The notes beneath the pieces are model-generated. The model saw only the letters and a program-made list of their open reading frames with translations, made no database searches and was not told where the DNA came from. From Acinetobacter defluvii (GTDB lineage: Bacteria; Pseudomonadota; Gammaproteobacteria; Pseudomonadales; Moraxellaceae), in the NCBI RefSeq assembly GCF_001704615.3, contig NZ_CP029397.2, positions 2,108,001 to 2,172,000 of the forward strand: a stretch of DNA of 64,000 bases. Reading direction: 5' to 3'. Position numbers and translations under genes: made by a program. Each line of letters begins with the position of its first letter. The stretch's first letter is position 1. Shown here in pieces: positions 26,794-35,464 of this stretch.

Positions 26794-27840
26794 TTAAACA
26801 CGTCTATTGAGAAATTGCTCCACTTGGTCGGGTGTCCATCCTTGCATTTCCTCTGCAAGTTGCGCTGGCGACATTGCTGCCAAACGCTCATCACGAGAAA
26901 CACCAGCAGGACTACCAGCAGGCAAATCACTCAGACTGTTCGGTGGTGGTGTTTGAGCCTGACTCACAGCTTTTTGCGCTACTGCCTTTACTGCATCATT
27001 GGCAGGTTGAGCAGCTTGTTGACCTGATTGGGTATTCGACTTATACAATCCTAGAAGTTCTACCACCTGAGCAGCTGAACCTTTATCCAAAACTGTTTCA
27101 TACGCATCTTTCAGAAAACTTGGTTGTACATTCTTCCAATCATTAAATTCTTTCGATTCAACAATAGATTCTGCATCTGGGTGTGCTGTAAAGATTTCGT
27201 TAAAATGGGCTTGCTCTACACTGACCTGCTGTTGTTGCTGAATTGGAGCTAAAGCAGTTTGTAATTGCTGTTGCACCAAAGTTGAAACCTGTGAATTAAC
27301 AAGTTTCTGAATACCAGCAGCCAAATCTTTCTCGCTAAAATCCCCAAAGATTGCAGGGTCTACACCCTGATCAATCGCTTGTTGTGCGATATTTGCTTGG
27401 TTGTCCTGTGTAGTTGGAGCCTGTCCGTTATCTTTACGTTCCTGTGCATCAGCTTGAAGTTGTGCCAACTGTTGTTGAGCTTCATCAAACTTTTGCTTCC
27501 ATTCCTTTTCACCGTTACGTGCTTCCACTAACTTGTCATAGGGAATGGTGTGTTTTCCGTCTTTAGCTAAGATCACAGCATTTTCAGCATTTAACTGGCT
27601 TTCATCGACCTGTTGTTGCTGTTGTGCTTGTTGTGTATCAGCTGGTTGTTGCGTACCGTCTTGACCTTCAACTTTTGGGGTATTTTCTTCTGTAACTTGG
27701 GTAGTTGCTGGCTGACTACCATTTTCCGCATTTGCGGTATCGCCATTTAACGCTTGCTCTAAAAGCTGCGCTGCAAGTTCAGGTGATGCTTTACCACCGT
27801 TAGCTTCAATCAACTCATTTTGTTGCTCTGTAATATCCAT
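26794..27840 (-). CDS. Probable phage scaffolding protein
   Basis: 348 aa, extremely Gln/Ala-rich with long coiled-coil-prone stretches (QQQQQVDESQLNAENAVILAKDGKHTIPYDKLVEARNGEKEWKQ, EAQQQLAQLQADAQERKDN). The segment AKDGKHTIPYDKLVEAR is typical of phage head scaffold or capsid-assembly proteins encoded just before the coat gene. It contains no recognised protease signature. Starts at ATG 27840. Located between the portal/Gp49 genes and the coat gene. Confidence 0.7.
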   Translation of the reverse strand: MDITEQQNELIEANGGKASPELAAQLLEQALNGDTANAENGSQPATTQVTEENTPKVEGQDGTQQPADTQQAQQQQQVDESQLNAENAVILAKDGKHTIPYDKLVEARNGEKEWKQKFDEAQQQLAQLQADAQERKDNGQAPTTQDNQANIAQQAIDQGVDPAIFGDFSEKDLAAGIQKLVNSQVSTLVQQQLQTALAPIQQQQQVSVEQAHFNEIFTAHPDAESIVESKEFNDWKNVQPSFLKDAYETVLDKGSAAQVVELLGLYKSNTQSGQQAAQPANDAVKAVAQKAVSQAQTPPPNSLSDLPAGSPAGVSRDERLAAMSPAQLAEEMQGWTPDQVEQFLNRRV

Positions 27841-27953
27841 GTCTGTCCTATCACTTATCGCTGTGACCGCAAAGGCGAATGGCTAGAGTTATCTAGCGTT
27901 TAGCTGTTGATTGCTCAACATGAGACAAGTGTCTAGGATTTATATATGATGTC

Positions 27954-27970
27954 GTTAGCCTTACAGGGGG
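27954..27970. repeat. Recurrent late-region seam motif, copy 6
   Basis: GTTAGCCTTACAGGGGG, 9 nt before the start of the plus-strand zinc-ribbon gene. Confidence 0.65.
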
Positions 27971-27978
27971 TAGGATTA

Positions 27979-28173
27979 ATGGCAGAATATTGTGCTCAAT
28001 GTTCCAAACAATATGGAATGAGTAATGGGTTTATCAATGAATGTAAACCTAACTATCTAGCAAATGTTATTTGTGAAGGTTGTGGTGTAATTCAGGTCAA
28101 TAATAAAGGTGAATGTGTGAGCCATGATTGCGAAAATGGAAATCATGCTGTTGAATGGAAAATCAAGAAATAA
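27979..28173 (+). CDS. Small zinc-ribbon protein on the opposite strand
   Basis: 64 aa, starting at the ATG at 27979 with AGGA 5 nt upstream; an in-frame ATG at 27946 would add 11 residues but lies before the seam motif. CAQC near the N terminus and CEGC in the middle, with further Cys and His, form a probable zinc-binding knuckle. It sits alone on the plus strand between minus-strand head genes, with seam motif copy 6 on one side and a bidirectional terminator on the other, so it looks like an inserted cassette. Function unknown. Confidence 0.6.
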   Translation: MAEYCAQCSKQYGMSNGFINECKPNYLANVICEGCGVIQVNNKGECVSHDCENGNHAVEWKIKK

Positions 28174-28174
28174 A

Positions 28175-28198
28175 AAACCAGCATATTAATGCTGGTTT
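28175..28198. terminator. Bidirectional rho-independent terminator
   Basis: Perfect 10-bp stem AAACCAGCAT/ATGCTGGTTT with loop ATTA, A-rich on the left and T-rich on the right, between the convergent zinc-ribbon and Gp49-like genes. Confidence 0.8.
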
Positions 28199-28220
28199 AA
28201 AGGTATCGAATTCGATAGGT

Positions 28221-29108
28221 TTAAATCAACTCATCTAATAATGAAGTCATTTTGGCTTCAGCTTTTTTGCGTAAATCATTATTGATATTTGGTAAACTCA
28301 ATAATTGAGTAAGCAAGTATGCATTTTCACGATTATTTAAAAGTTTAGTTCGATGAATGCATTCACCAACATTACCACTGGCACATGCTTGGTTATCATT
28401 TGTAGGATCGGTGGATTTAACAGCATCACTATATTTAATTTCTAATTCAGGAAATTCAGAAACTATAGGGCTGTCTTGCAACTTCCCAGCATCCACACCT
28501 TGGCTTGCAAAATGTTCTTGGATTTTAATTTGATGGTTTAATTTTTCTTTCAATAAATAACCCTCAAGCATCCATACTTTGTTGCGAGCATTTTCACGAG
28601 CAACCTTTTTGCCAATTTCAGGATCAAAGTTTTCAGGACTTGCGCACGCTGATTCACCTGTGACTGTAAATCCATTTTTAAGAACTAATACGCAAAATGT
28701 TAGTGTACCAAGTACACTATGAAACCCCATAGCATCATAACCATTACAATTGTTCCCAACGCCTTGCGCTGCTGTAAAGTAATATTCGTCAACGATAGTG
28801 GCATCAATATCAGCAGGAGTTAAACGTGGCGCATTTAAGTTTTTAGATTGAATTTCTTGCTCAATTTGTTGTTCTACTGTCTTGGGTTCTTCCTGAACCA
28901 AAATCACGACTGCACCATTAGGAATACGATCTGTCTTATGGCTATAAGTTTCATTATTTGTCACTCGATAATCAAGTAATGGATTTTCGACAACCAAGTA
29001 ATCACCTGAAATATGCCACGCACTAACGCCAATCATTCGTGCAACCTGTTCAGCATTACCAGTAGTGTCAGTGGTTGGATCAAGTTGTAAAGTAATTTGA
29101 GCAGTCAT
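28221..29108 (-). CDS. N4 Gp49/Sf6 gp66-family phage protein
   Basis: 295 aa from ATG 29108. Residues about 93-186 are the conserved family domain: APRLTPADIDATIVDEYYFTAAQG, then LGTLTFCVLVLKNGFTVTGESACASPENFD and GKKVARENARNKVWMLEGYLL. An N-terminal part precedes it with SAWHISGDYLVVENPLLDYRV, and the C-terminal part is helical. The molecular role of this family is not established; it is widespread in podovirus-like and lambdoid phages and prophages, often in early or head regions. Here it lies between portal and scaffold. Confidence 0.8.
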   Translation of the reverse strand: MTAQITLQLDPTTDTTGNAEQVARMIGVSAWHISGDYLVVENPLLDYRVTNNETYSHKTDRIPNGAVVILVQEEPKTVEQQIEQEIQSKNLNAPRLTPADIDATIVDEYYFTAAQGVGNNCNGYDAMGFHSVLGTLTFCVLVLKNGFTVTGESACASPENFDPEIGKKVARENARNKVWMLEGYLLKEKLNHQIKIQEHFASQGVDAGKLQDSPIVSEFPELEIKYSDAVKSTDPTNDNQACASGNVGECIHRTKLLNNRENAYLLTQLLSLPNINNDLRKKAEAKMTSLLDELI

Positions 29109-29169
29109 AATAAATTCCAATAAAAAAGACAGTCGATTTGACTGCCTTAGTATCTGTGAACAATGAGAA

Positions 29170-31473
29170 TTACTCTTGCCTTACAGGGGGCATGTTGTCA
29201 TTGGTTCGTGGAGTCTCAATCCCTTGCATTCCAGTGGAACCTTGCTGTGGTACTGGTGGGTTCATTGGACTTGTATTCTGTTGCACCTCTGCCAGCCCCT
29301 CACTTCCTAACTGTGCCCCTTCACCTTCTAAATATGGTGAGCGTACATCACGTGCTGCAGTCTGATCTGCGGTTGGAAAATTAGGATCATCACCACCAGG
29401 ATTAGGACGCTGATAACCTGCACCTTTCATAATCTCGTCAGCAATAGGTGCAATCTGTGGCATCATTGCTACCTGTGAACCTCCTTGCATTGCTGAATAT
29501 GCAGCTTGTACACCAATTTGTACTGAACGTGCATCAATTTCCTTAATTTCACTTACTGCTTTACGTTCTTTAAGTTCAAGTTCACGACGTTTTAGATCAA
29601 TACCAGCATCGGCAAGTGCTCTATCAACCGCTTCTTTGATTTGTTGTTCAACTTGTTCTGGTGTCGGTGCCTGCGTAGCTTGGCGAATAGATTCAATAAT
29701 ATCTTTCTTGAACGGAATGTCAGTCAATGCCATCACGTAAGGCAATACTGCAACTTGAACCTCTTGAGGTAAGGATTTAACAATCTCAGACAAGGCATTA
29801 AGCTGTTGTTCTCGGAATGTGCTGGTACTTGGAACATCATCAAGTACAACTTTCAAGCGTGTACGTTGAACATCATTACTCACATAAGGATAACCATGTT
29901 CATCAACCTCAGGTTTATTGATAACAACTGTACGATCTTCACGCACCGCATCACCTTCAATAATGATGGTCTGTTGCTGATTTCCCATATCCTCAACGAT
30001 CATTGATAATAGCATTTCTCCCATAAGGGTACGTCCCTCACGGAAATTATCCATCATCTTCATTAAGGTCTGGTTTGACTGCTCGATCTGTAACTGCTCT
30101 TGCTTGCCAGAAGTCGCATTACCCTTTTTACCTTGGAACCCCGAAGTAATGTTGCTGACTTGCTCAATGGCAGCACGATTATCACTGATCAGTTGGAAAT
30201 GTTGCTGTGATAACTCATAGTCACGTTTAACATCGAATCTTGCACCAGATCTAGCCATGTGTGCTGCATCTAATACAATATCAGCATCAGGACGTGCAAC
30301 TTGACGACGTAATTGTTCGTCTGTCATAGCCACTGCACCTTTGGTACGTTCAACACGTGTAACACTCATACCCCAACGTAGTTTTGAGATACCAGAGTTA
30401 ATGCTGTCTTGACTATACTTCATGCCACGAACAAAACCATACGGTATGCCAGTATTATCTTCACGGAACCCAAAAAACGGTACATAAGGAAAATAATGGT
30501 GTGAATATGGTGAAGGACTGTCATGTAAAAGGTGTGGTCCAAGCCAATATGAGCGACGTAACTTTGATATGGTGGCCTGCTCTACACGTGCAACACCTTG
30601 ATAGATTGCCAAATCATGAGCCATGTTATTGATGTCATACTCAACGATACGACCATCACTGAACTTTAAAACTGGTACACGCACCCAACGACGGTACCAA
30701 ACCTCAGTAACGTTTATCTCTTTTGAGGTTGGGTTATACCAATAGTTTTCACTTATTGTCCATGAACGTGCATCAAGCCAAGCATTTTGTAAGCCTGTGC
30801 TTGCTCCACCATCCAATACATCAGGTTGTTGCCACCATGAACCACCATATCGACCAACTGTTTGGATTAGCTCCTTATGTTCAGGGAAAGCACTCATCAA
30901 TCGTTTAGGATGAACCCAGCGTGTACGACGTAACCAGCGTGCATCAGATAAGTCTGGTTCAGTAGACTTCATATCCCAATGAATTTCATTACGATGAACT
31001 ACAACACAACGATAAGGATATTTAAATGGATCTTGCTCACGTTTTACTTCAACCCATCCTAAACCACATGAAATTTGAGGACGGAAAGCATCACTACATG
31101 CCTTATCAGCTTTAGATAATCGTTCAGCTTGATTTAATTTATAGTTCAAGGCATCAGCAACATCATCACCACCAGTTTCACCATTGGCTTTTACACGCCA
31201 ATCAGTACGAGTCTGTAGCTCATAACCCATAATCGACAATAAAGCTGGACTAATTCTGTCCTCTACTGCTGGTGGAATACCAATCTGTTGCATACGATTA
31301 AGCAAATCTGTATCTAATTGATTGCCATCTGCATAATCCATCTCTTTATCTGCGATGTGACGCCAATGAGGTTGTTCCTCTATTTCGTGCATGATCTCCG
31401 TCAATTCTTCCAGACTGAGCGTATCATCATCGCTAATCTGCTCACTTGTAGCTGTATCTTCTTGAGTAAACAT
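29170..31473 (-). CDS. Portal protein, P22-like
   Basis: 767 aa. Recognisable P22-type portal segments include DRISPALLSIMGYELQTRTDWRV (about 70-95), SCGLGWVEVKRE, YRCVVVHRNEIHWDMKS and RSYWLGPHLLHDSPSPYSHHYFPYVPFFGFRED. The FQGKKGNATSG region and a helical C terminus (APTPEQVEQQIKEAVDRALADAG) complete it. The start at 31473 has AAGGAAAAG upstream. It forms the dodecameric DNA channel at the capsid vertex. Gene order terminase-portal-scaffold-coat supports the call. Seam motif copy 7 overlaps its last codons. Confidence 0.88.
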   Translation of the reverse strand: MFTQEDTATSEQISDDDTLSLEELTEIMHEIEEQPHWRHIADKEMDYADGNQLDTDLLNRMQQIGIPPAVEDRISPALLSIMGYELQTRTDWRVKANGETGGDDVADALNYKLNQAERLSKADKACSDAFRPQISCGLGWVEVKREQDPFKYPYRCVVVHRNEIHWDMKSTEPDLSDARWLRRTRWVHPKRLMSAFPEHKELIQTVGRYGGSWWQQPDVLDGGASTGLQNAWLDARSWTISENYWYNPTSKEINVTEVWYRRWVRVPVLKFSDGRIVEYDINNMAHDLAIYQGVARVEQATISKLRRSYWLGPHLLHDSPSPYSHHYFPYVPFFGFREDNTGIPYGFVRGMKYSQDSINSGISKLRWGMSVTRVERTKGAVAMTDEQLRRQVARPDADIVLDAAHMARSGARFDVKRDYELSQQHFQLISDNRAAIEQVSNITSGFQGKKGNATSGKQEQLQIEQSNQTLMKMMDNFREGRTLMGEMLLSMIVEDMGNQQQTIIIEGDAVREDRTVVINKPEVDEHGYPYVSNDVQRTRLKVVLDDVPSTSTFREQQLNALSEIVKSLPQEVQVAVLPYVMALTDIPFKKDIIESIRQATQAPTPEQVEQQIKEAVDRALADAGIDLKRRELELKERKAVSEIKEIDARSVQIGVQAAYSAMQGGSQVAMMPQIAPIADEIMKGAGYQRPNPGGDDPNFPTADQTAARDVRSPYLEGEGAQLGSEGLAEVQQNTSPMNPPVPQQGSTGMQGIETPRTNDNMPPVRQE
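29175..29190. repeat. Recurrent late-region seam motif, copy 7
   Basis: CTTGCCTTACAGGGGG, overlapping the last codons of the portal gene. Confidence 0.6.
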
Positions 31474-31482
31474 AGCTTTTCC

Positions 31483-33147
31483 TTATAAACGCCAATCTGT
31501 CGGAGGTGCTTCGACATAACCATGTGGATTTTGATGTGTTGTACCTTGATTCATACCATTAAGACTAGCCGTATAGACGTAATCACCAAGCAAACCTGAT
31601 TCTTTAGCTTGAGCATGTTGCCTTAATGCATCAGCACCTTCACTACAGCCATTTGCTTTATTTGGCGCATCAATAAAACGTTTCTCACTTTGAGAAAACT
31701 TCTTCTGATAACCTTCAATTCTTTCAATACCTAACTTGCAGCGTTTTTCATCAAACCAATAATTTTTCATACATTTGCGTGTTAATTGAATGCCTGTGTT
31801 TAACAGGGTAATGCGAGGAACAATCACAAATTCATGACCAGGTAACAAATCCTGTAATTGTTCTAATGTGGATTTATTAAAATCACCTAAGCGTTGATGT
31901 GCTGCATCATGAGGTAAATAATGCGTACCAAATACATAACCATGACTGGTAAGTTCAGCTACATAATGTTGAAGATTTTCACCATGTGCTTCATAACAAT
32001 TAATAAAACGATCTTGTTGGTTAATCATTTGGTGATACCAAATAAAACAACCGTCACTATTTCCAATGTCCCAAAATGTATTTACGGGTAAATCAAGAAC
32101 TTCAACCTGGCATATACCACCACGCTTTCGTAGCGCAAGCATATCCTTTGCATAATAATTGCCGTCTTTGGCGACCTGAAAAGCTTCATCTGGGAATGAT
32201 GGATATTCTTGCCACATCTTTGACTGATCACCTTTAAGATCATTATCACGAGTTATGACACACCAAGCACGTTGATCTGGATCAATGTAACAATCCAACC
32301 CCATAAATTGCTTAACTTTTTCTTGTATCTCATCAAAATATTCATGATCTTCAGGTGAAATTCTAATGGTTGAAGAATCAATTCTGTATTTAGGTTCCTG
32401 CCACCAAGCATAGAAGTGAAATCTATAATCCTTGAGACCTAATTTTTTACGTGCAGCATAATTCGACTGTGCTGTTTGCACCATTGGATAGAATGAACCA
32501 CTACGACCTTCAGCAGTAGATTCAATAACAAGTACACCATTGGTCGGCACAGTAGGTATGGAACCTGTGATTACTTCATCATCTTTGGCTGGATCAGTAG
32601 CACAGATTTTACCAAACTCAGAAATATGTAATCTGTGAATAGTACCTGAACGAAATGAAGTGGCTACACGAATGGTTGAACCATTGTGCTCAAACTCCAT
32701 CTCTGATTTATTGCATGTTTTAAGTGGGAAACGTTCACGTATCTCAGGCGGTAAATTATCGTACGCAAATTTAATCTTATCTTTAAATATATTATAAACG
32801 GTTGGTAAATCTTGAGCGATAATACCGCAGTTTTGGTTAGCATTAAAAAGCGCATGATCAAGCCATAGAACACAAATCAGCGTAGTAAAACCCAACTGAC
32901 GCGCTTTTAAAATAATATTGCGGTACCACAACCGATTTAAGAATTTCTTCTGTGCATCATTAGGCTGGAACGGTAATTCAAATGTTGGGGCTTCTTCCAC
33001 TTGCCCGAACTCATTTACAAAGTCATCACCTTTAATTTTGATCTTATATAAACAGCCACTAAAAATACGCCAAACAGGGTCTGCCAAGCAGCGTTCAAGC
33101 TCCTCGGCATTGGTCGGTAGTGGCTGTAAGTTAGTGTTATAAATCAA
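31483..33147 (-). CDS. Terminase large subunit
   Basis: 554 aa. Start chosen: TTG 33147, with GGAG and an A-rich spacer before it; no ATG fits. The ATPase has the Walker A-like KARQLGFTTL (residues 81-90) in the degenerate form used by many terminases, the Walker B/catalytic site LHISEFGKI (172-180), and IESTAEGRSGSFY as coupling motif. The nuclease part begins about residue 360 with FWDIGNSDG, an acidic metal-binding motif. It drives DNA packaging and cuts the concatemer. It lies between the small subunit and the portal. Confidence 0.9.
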   Translation of the reverse strand: MIYNTNLQPLPTNAEELERCLADPVWRIFSGCLYKIKIKGDDFVNEFGQVEEAPTFELPFQPNDAQKKFLNRLWYRNIILKARQLGFTTLICVLWLDHALFNANQNCGIIAQDLPTVYNIFKDKIKFAYDNLPPEIRERFPLKTCNKSEMEFEHNGSTIRVATSFRSGTIHRLHISEFGKICATDPAKDDEVITGSIPTVPTNGVLVIESTAEGRSGSFYPMVQTAQSNYAARKKLGLKDYRFHFYAWWQEPKYRIDSSTIRISPEDHEYFDEIQEKVKQFMGLDCYIDPDQRAWCVITRDNDLKGDQSKMWQEYPSFPDEAFQVAKDGNYYAKDMLALRKRGGICQVEVLDLPVNTFWDIGNSDGCFIWYHQMINQQDRFINCYEAHGENLQHYVAELTSHGYVFGTHYLPHDAAHQRLGDFNKSTLEQLQDLLPGHEFVIVPRITLLNTGIQLTRKCMKNYWFDEKRCKLGIERIEGYQKKFSQSEKRFIDAPNKANGCSEGADALRQHAQAKESGLLGDYVYTASLNGMNQGTTHQNPHGYVEAPPTDWRL

Positions 33148-33235
33148 TTTTTACTCCATTTTGCACAATATTGGTGCATTTTTGAAGCGTGTACGTGAAT
33201 GAAAATGTTTTGGTGTGGGTGATTAGTCGTTCCAT

Positions 33236-33922
33236 TCACGTAGATGCTCCATATTCAGGATCATCCGCAATTGGTTTAAACGCAGAACTATTTCCCGTGC
33301 TCACTCGTTCAAGTAATGCGGTCAGTGCATCAACAGGTTTATTGTTCTCATCATCAAGTCCGAATGCTTGGCGTTCTAAAGCAATCAATGTTTTGAGTGT
33401 GTCGCTTAAATCTTTCATCGACTTCACACGACCAGGCATTGAGATAATCTTCATGTAAAGATCATTTACTTTGTCATTGCCTTTATCATCTGGTGACCAC
33501 ATAAGCTCACCCAACATTTCCAGCAATTTGACATTCTCTTGACCGACCATCATTTCAAGCTCATCGAAAAGACTCATAGCAATCTTGCGTGAACGTTGTA
33601 TATCTTTACGTTGATTCAATCGAACATAGGTCAATTGAGTTGCTGCATCTTCGATAATTTCTTGGTCACGTTTAATGGTTACAGGTGTAACCTGCTCCGT
33701 AACCATTGCTTGCGTAACCATTGCATCAGACTTGGCTTTAATCTTTTCTGCTAAGTTCCTTGGTACACCAAGTTTATTGAAGTGTTTGATAATTGCAGCA
33801 TGAGAAACTTTTTGCCCTGTTTCTTCTTCATAGGCAGCAGCTAATTGACGTGGACTGAGAATCCCAGCTCTCCATCCACGTTCAACTCTTTCGTAGTCGA
33901 TTTTCTGTCTTTTTTCAGTCAT
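33236..33922 (-). CDS. Terminase small subunit
   Basis: 228 aa from ATG 33922 (GAGG/GGTGG just upstream); a TTG 9 nt earlier is possible. The N terminus (YERVERGWRAGILSPRQLAAAYEEETGQKVSHAAIIKHFNKLGVPRNLAEKIKAKSD) is a helix-turn-helix DNA-binding domain typical of small terminases, and the remainder is helical, fit for oligomerisation. Adjacent to the large subunit, 88 nt upstream of it. Recognition of the packaging site is the family role. Confidence 0.8.
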   Translation of the reverse strand: MTEKRQKIDYERVERGWRAGILSPRQLAAAYEEETGQKVSHAAIIKHFNKLGVPRNLAEKIKAKSDAMVTQAMVTEQVTPVTIKRDQEIIEDAATQLTYVRLNQRKDIQRSRKIAMSLFDELEMMVGQENVKLLEMLGELMWSPDDKGNDKVNDLYMKIISMPGRVKSMKDLSDTLKTLIALERQAFGLDDENNKPVDALTALLERVSTGNSSAFKPIADDPEYGAST

Positions 33923-33973
33923 AACCACCAAACCTCATATTGGTTTAATGATCATGTATATAGATGGGGAGGT

Positions 33974-33989
33974 CTAACCTTAGAGGGGG
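33974..33989. repeat. Recurrent late-region seam motif, copy 8 (variant)
   Basis: CTAACCTTAGAGGGGG, the same variant as copy 1, between the terminase small subunit and the plus-strand cassette. Confidence 0.6.
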
Positions 33990-34029
33990 TTACTAAGTTA
34001 TAATATTTTTAAAATTTAGCTACTTTCTA

Positions 34030-34383
34030 ATGACTATGAAAAATCAGATTACTTTTGAAGATGCATCCAATGCTATTAATAATTGGGCAAAAGAAGAACT
34101 CCTTAATTTAGGAGTTAAAACTAAACCAGAAATATCATACTTCATACAACTGCAAAATTTTCTTAGTAAATCGATAAGACAACAACCAAGAAAAGTTTCG
34201 ATTTCTGCATCATTCATTGTCCCAGATAAGCATAAATTAGACTTTTACAAATTATCTAAAGAAATTTCAAAAGGTGGAGATTTAAAAAAATATCTAAGTA
34301 GAAAAACTGAACAAGCAAATTATAAAGGCGTAAAATTCACAAAAAAAGTAACTCAGTGGCTTCAGAACACTTTTATCATTTAA
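34030..34383 (+). CDS. Unknown cassette protein A (117 aa)
   Basis: Opposite in strand to all late genes around it, very AT-rich, Lys/Asn/Ser-rich. No domain, signal peptide or membrane segment is recognised. The start is ATG 34030 or 34036; there is no clear ribosome binding site. A TATAAT lies at 33999-34004, about 30 nt upstream, without a convincing -35. Overlaps the next gene by 28 nt. Looks like a moron or inserted accessory gene; its function is not predictable from sequence. Confidence 0.5.
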   Translation: MTMKNQITFEDASNAINNWAKEELLNLGVKTKPEISYFIQLQNFLSKSIRQQPRKVSISASFIVPDKHKLDFYKLSKEISKGGDLKKYLSRKTEQANYKGVKFTKKVTQWLQNTFII

Positions 34384-34592
34384 ATTCTTGTTCTCGTACA
34401 TTAGAAAGAGATATCAATAATTACCTTTCAAATATAGTTAAAACCTACAATTGTAAAATTTACTCAGTAGAAATATTTGATTTAGAATCAAAAAATTTCA
34501 AAACTTTTAATAAGTATAAGGTTAAAGTTAAATATGAATTGAATTCAGTTTTTAATGAAGTTACCTCTTACTATGATCAGGAGAGCTTATAA
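34356..34592 (+). CDS. Unknown cassette protein B (78 aa)
   Basis: Starts at GTG 34356 inside the end of the preceding gene and ends inside the last bases of the convergent gene at 34587. Rich in Asn, Tyr, Lys and Ser with a beta-prone C-terminal half (KTFNKYKVKVKYELNSVFNEVTSYY). No motif recognised. Overlap with the preceding gene suggests a two-gene unit. Confidence 0.45.
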   Translation: MASEHFYHLNSCSRTLERDINNYLSNIVKTYNCKIYSVEIFDLESKNFKTFNKYKVKVKYELNSVFNEVTSYYDQESL

Positions 34593-35045
34593 AAGCTCCC
34601 CCTGCTTCCCAACATCCAATAAATCCCCTACTTGCTTCGATAATTTACGCACTTGACCTGAAACTTCACTTTGAAGTATTGCCATATGATGACCCATTTC
34701 AATATTTGCATATTGCATTGCTTCAGCAACCATAAGATTGCCGAGGTTGCGTGCTTCACGTGGTGTTAATGTCAAAATCTGATCATCACCAATTTCAATT
34801 TTAACGGTACCATCAGGTAAAACCATCTTGGACATAATACGAGATGGACGATGTTTAGGGGCTGGAATGAATACACCACGCTGTACACGGATAATCTGAC
34901 CACTATCGACAAGATGGCTTAAACGATCATCAATGATCGATAACTTTAAACCTGTAAGCTGCGACAAAGTTTCACGTGTGACGATCTGCTCCTGATTATG
35001 CAAATCTTCAATTGCCTCAAGAATTGTTTCCGCATTCGATTTCAT
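34587..35045 (-). CDS. Phage winged-helix-like DNA-binding protein
   Basis: 152 aa from ATG 35045, which has GGGGAAG upstream; the longer frame adds 7 codons. The N-terminal 60 residues (AIEDLHNQEQIVTRETLSQLTGLKLSIIDDRLSHLVDSGQIIRVQRGVFIPA) form a helix-turn-helix plus wing. The rest is beta then helical. It is the last gene of the early operon. It may be a late regulator or a nuclease partner; the target is unknown. Confidence 0.6.
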   Translation of the reverse strand: MKSNAETILEAIEDLHNQEQIVTRETLSQLTGLKLSIIDDRLSHLVDSGQIIRVQRGVFIPAPKHRPSRIMSKMVLPDGTVKIEIGDDQILTLTPREARNLGNLMVAEAMQYANIEMGHHMAILQSEVSGQVRKLSKQVGDLLDVGKQGELL

Positions 35046-35068
35046 AATCACTTCCCCTTTAATCACAC

Positions 35069-35464
35069 TTAAACTTCAACCACATCAATATTGTGAATCA
35101 ACTTCATCAGCTTACGTTTGATGATGTAATCCGCAGTTTTATGACCTTTGGCATCTTCACAAATCAACTGATCATCCTTGGTCCAATACACAAAATCTGC
35201 GATGTAATCCGTACCACGCTCTTTTTTATTACAAATCACCTGTGCTGGTATCAAGTTGTATCGAACCTGAGTCTGTAAATCTTTGATCTCACCTGCACGT
35301 TGTAAGACCTTTAAATCATTTAAACGACGATATTCATGCTGTGAATCAGCAACTTTTTCACCATCAACGACAACTTTATGATTCCCATACTTTGGCTGTT
35401 TAGGCTTGTTGTCACGTTGATGGACCAGTCTTTTAATTTGAGATTGTGATAAATAATTTGTCAT
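35069..35464 (-). CDS. DUF1064-family phage nuclease-like protein
   Basis: 131 aa. The family pattern is clear: KYGNHKVVVDGEKVADSQHEYRRLNDLKVLQRAGEIKDLQTQVRYNLIP, then GTDYIADFVYWTKDDQLICEDAKGHKTADYIIKRKLMKLIH. E in HEYRRL, D in YIADF and the E-D-K of CEDAKG form an endonuclease-like (PD-(D/E)XK) active site. A Holliday-junction-resolvase-like or replication role is proposed for the family. ATGA overlap with the upstream gene. Confidence 0.75.
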   Translation of the reverse strand: MTNYLSQSQIKRLVHQRDNKPKQPKYGNHKVVVDGEKVADSQHEYRRLNDLKVLQRAGEIKDLQTQVRYNLIPAQVICNKKERGTDYIADFVYWTKDDQLICEDAKGHKTADYIIKRKLMKLIHNIDVVEV

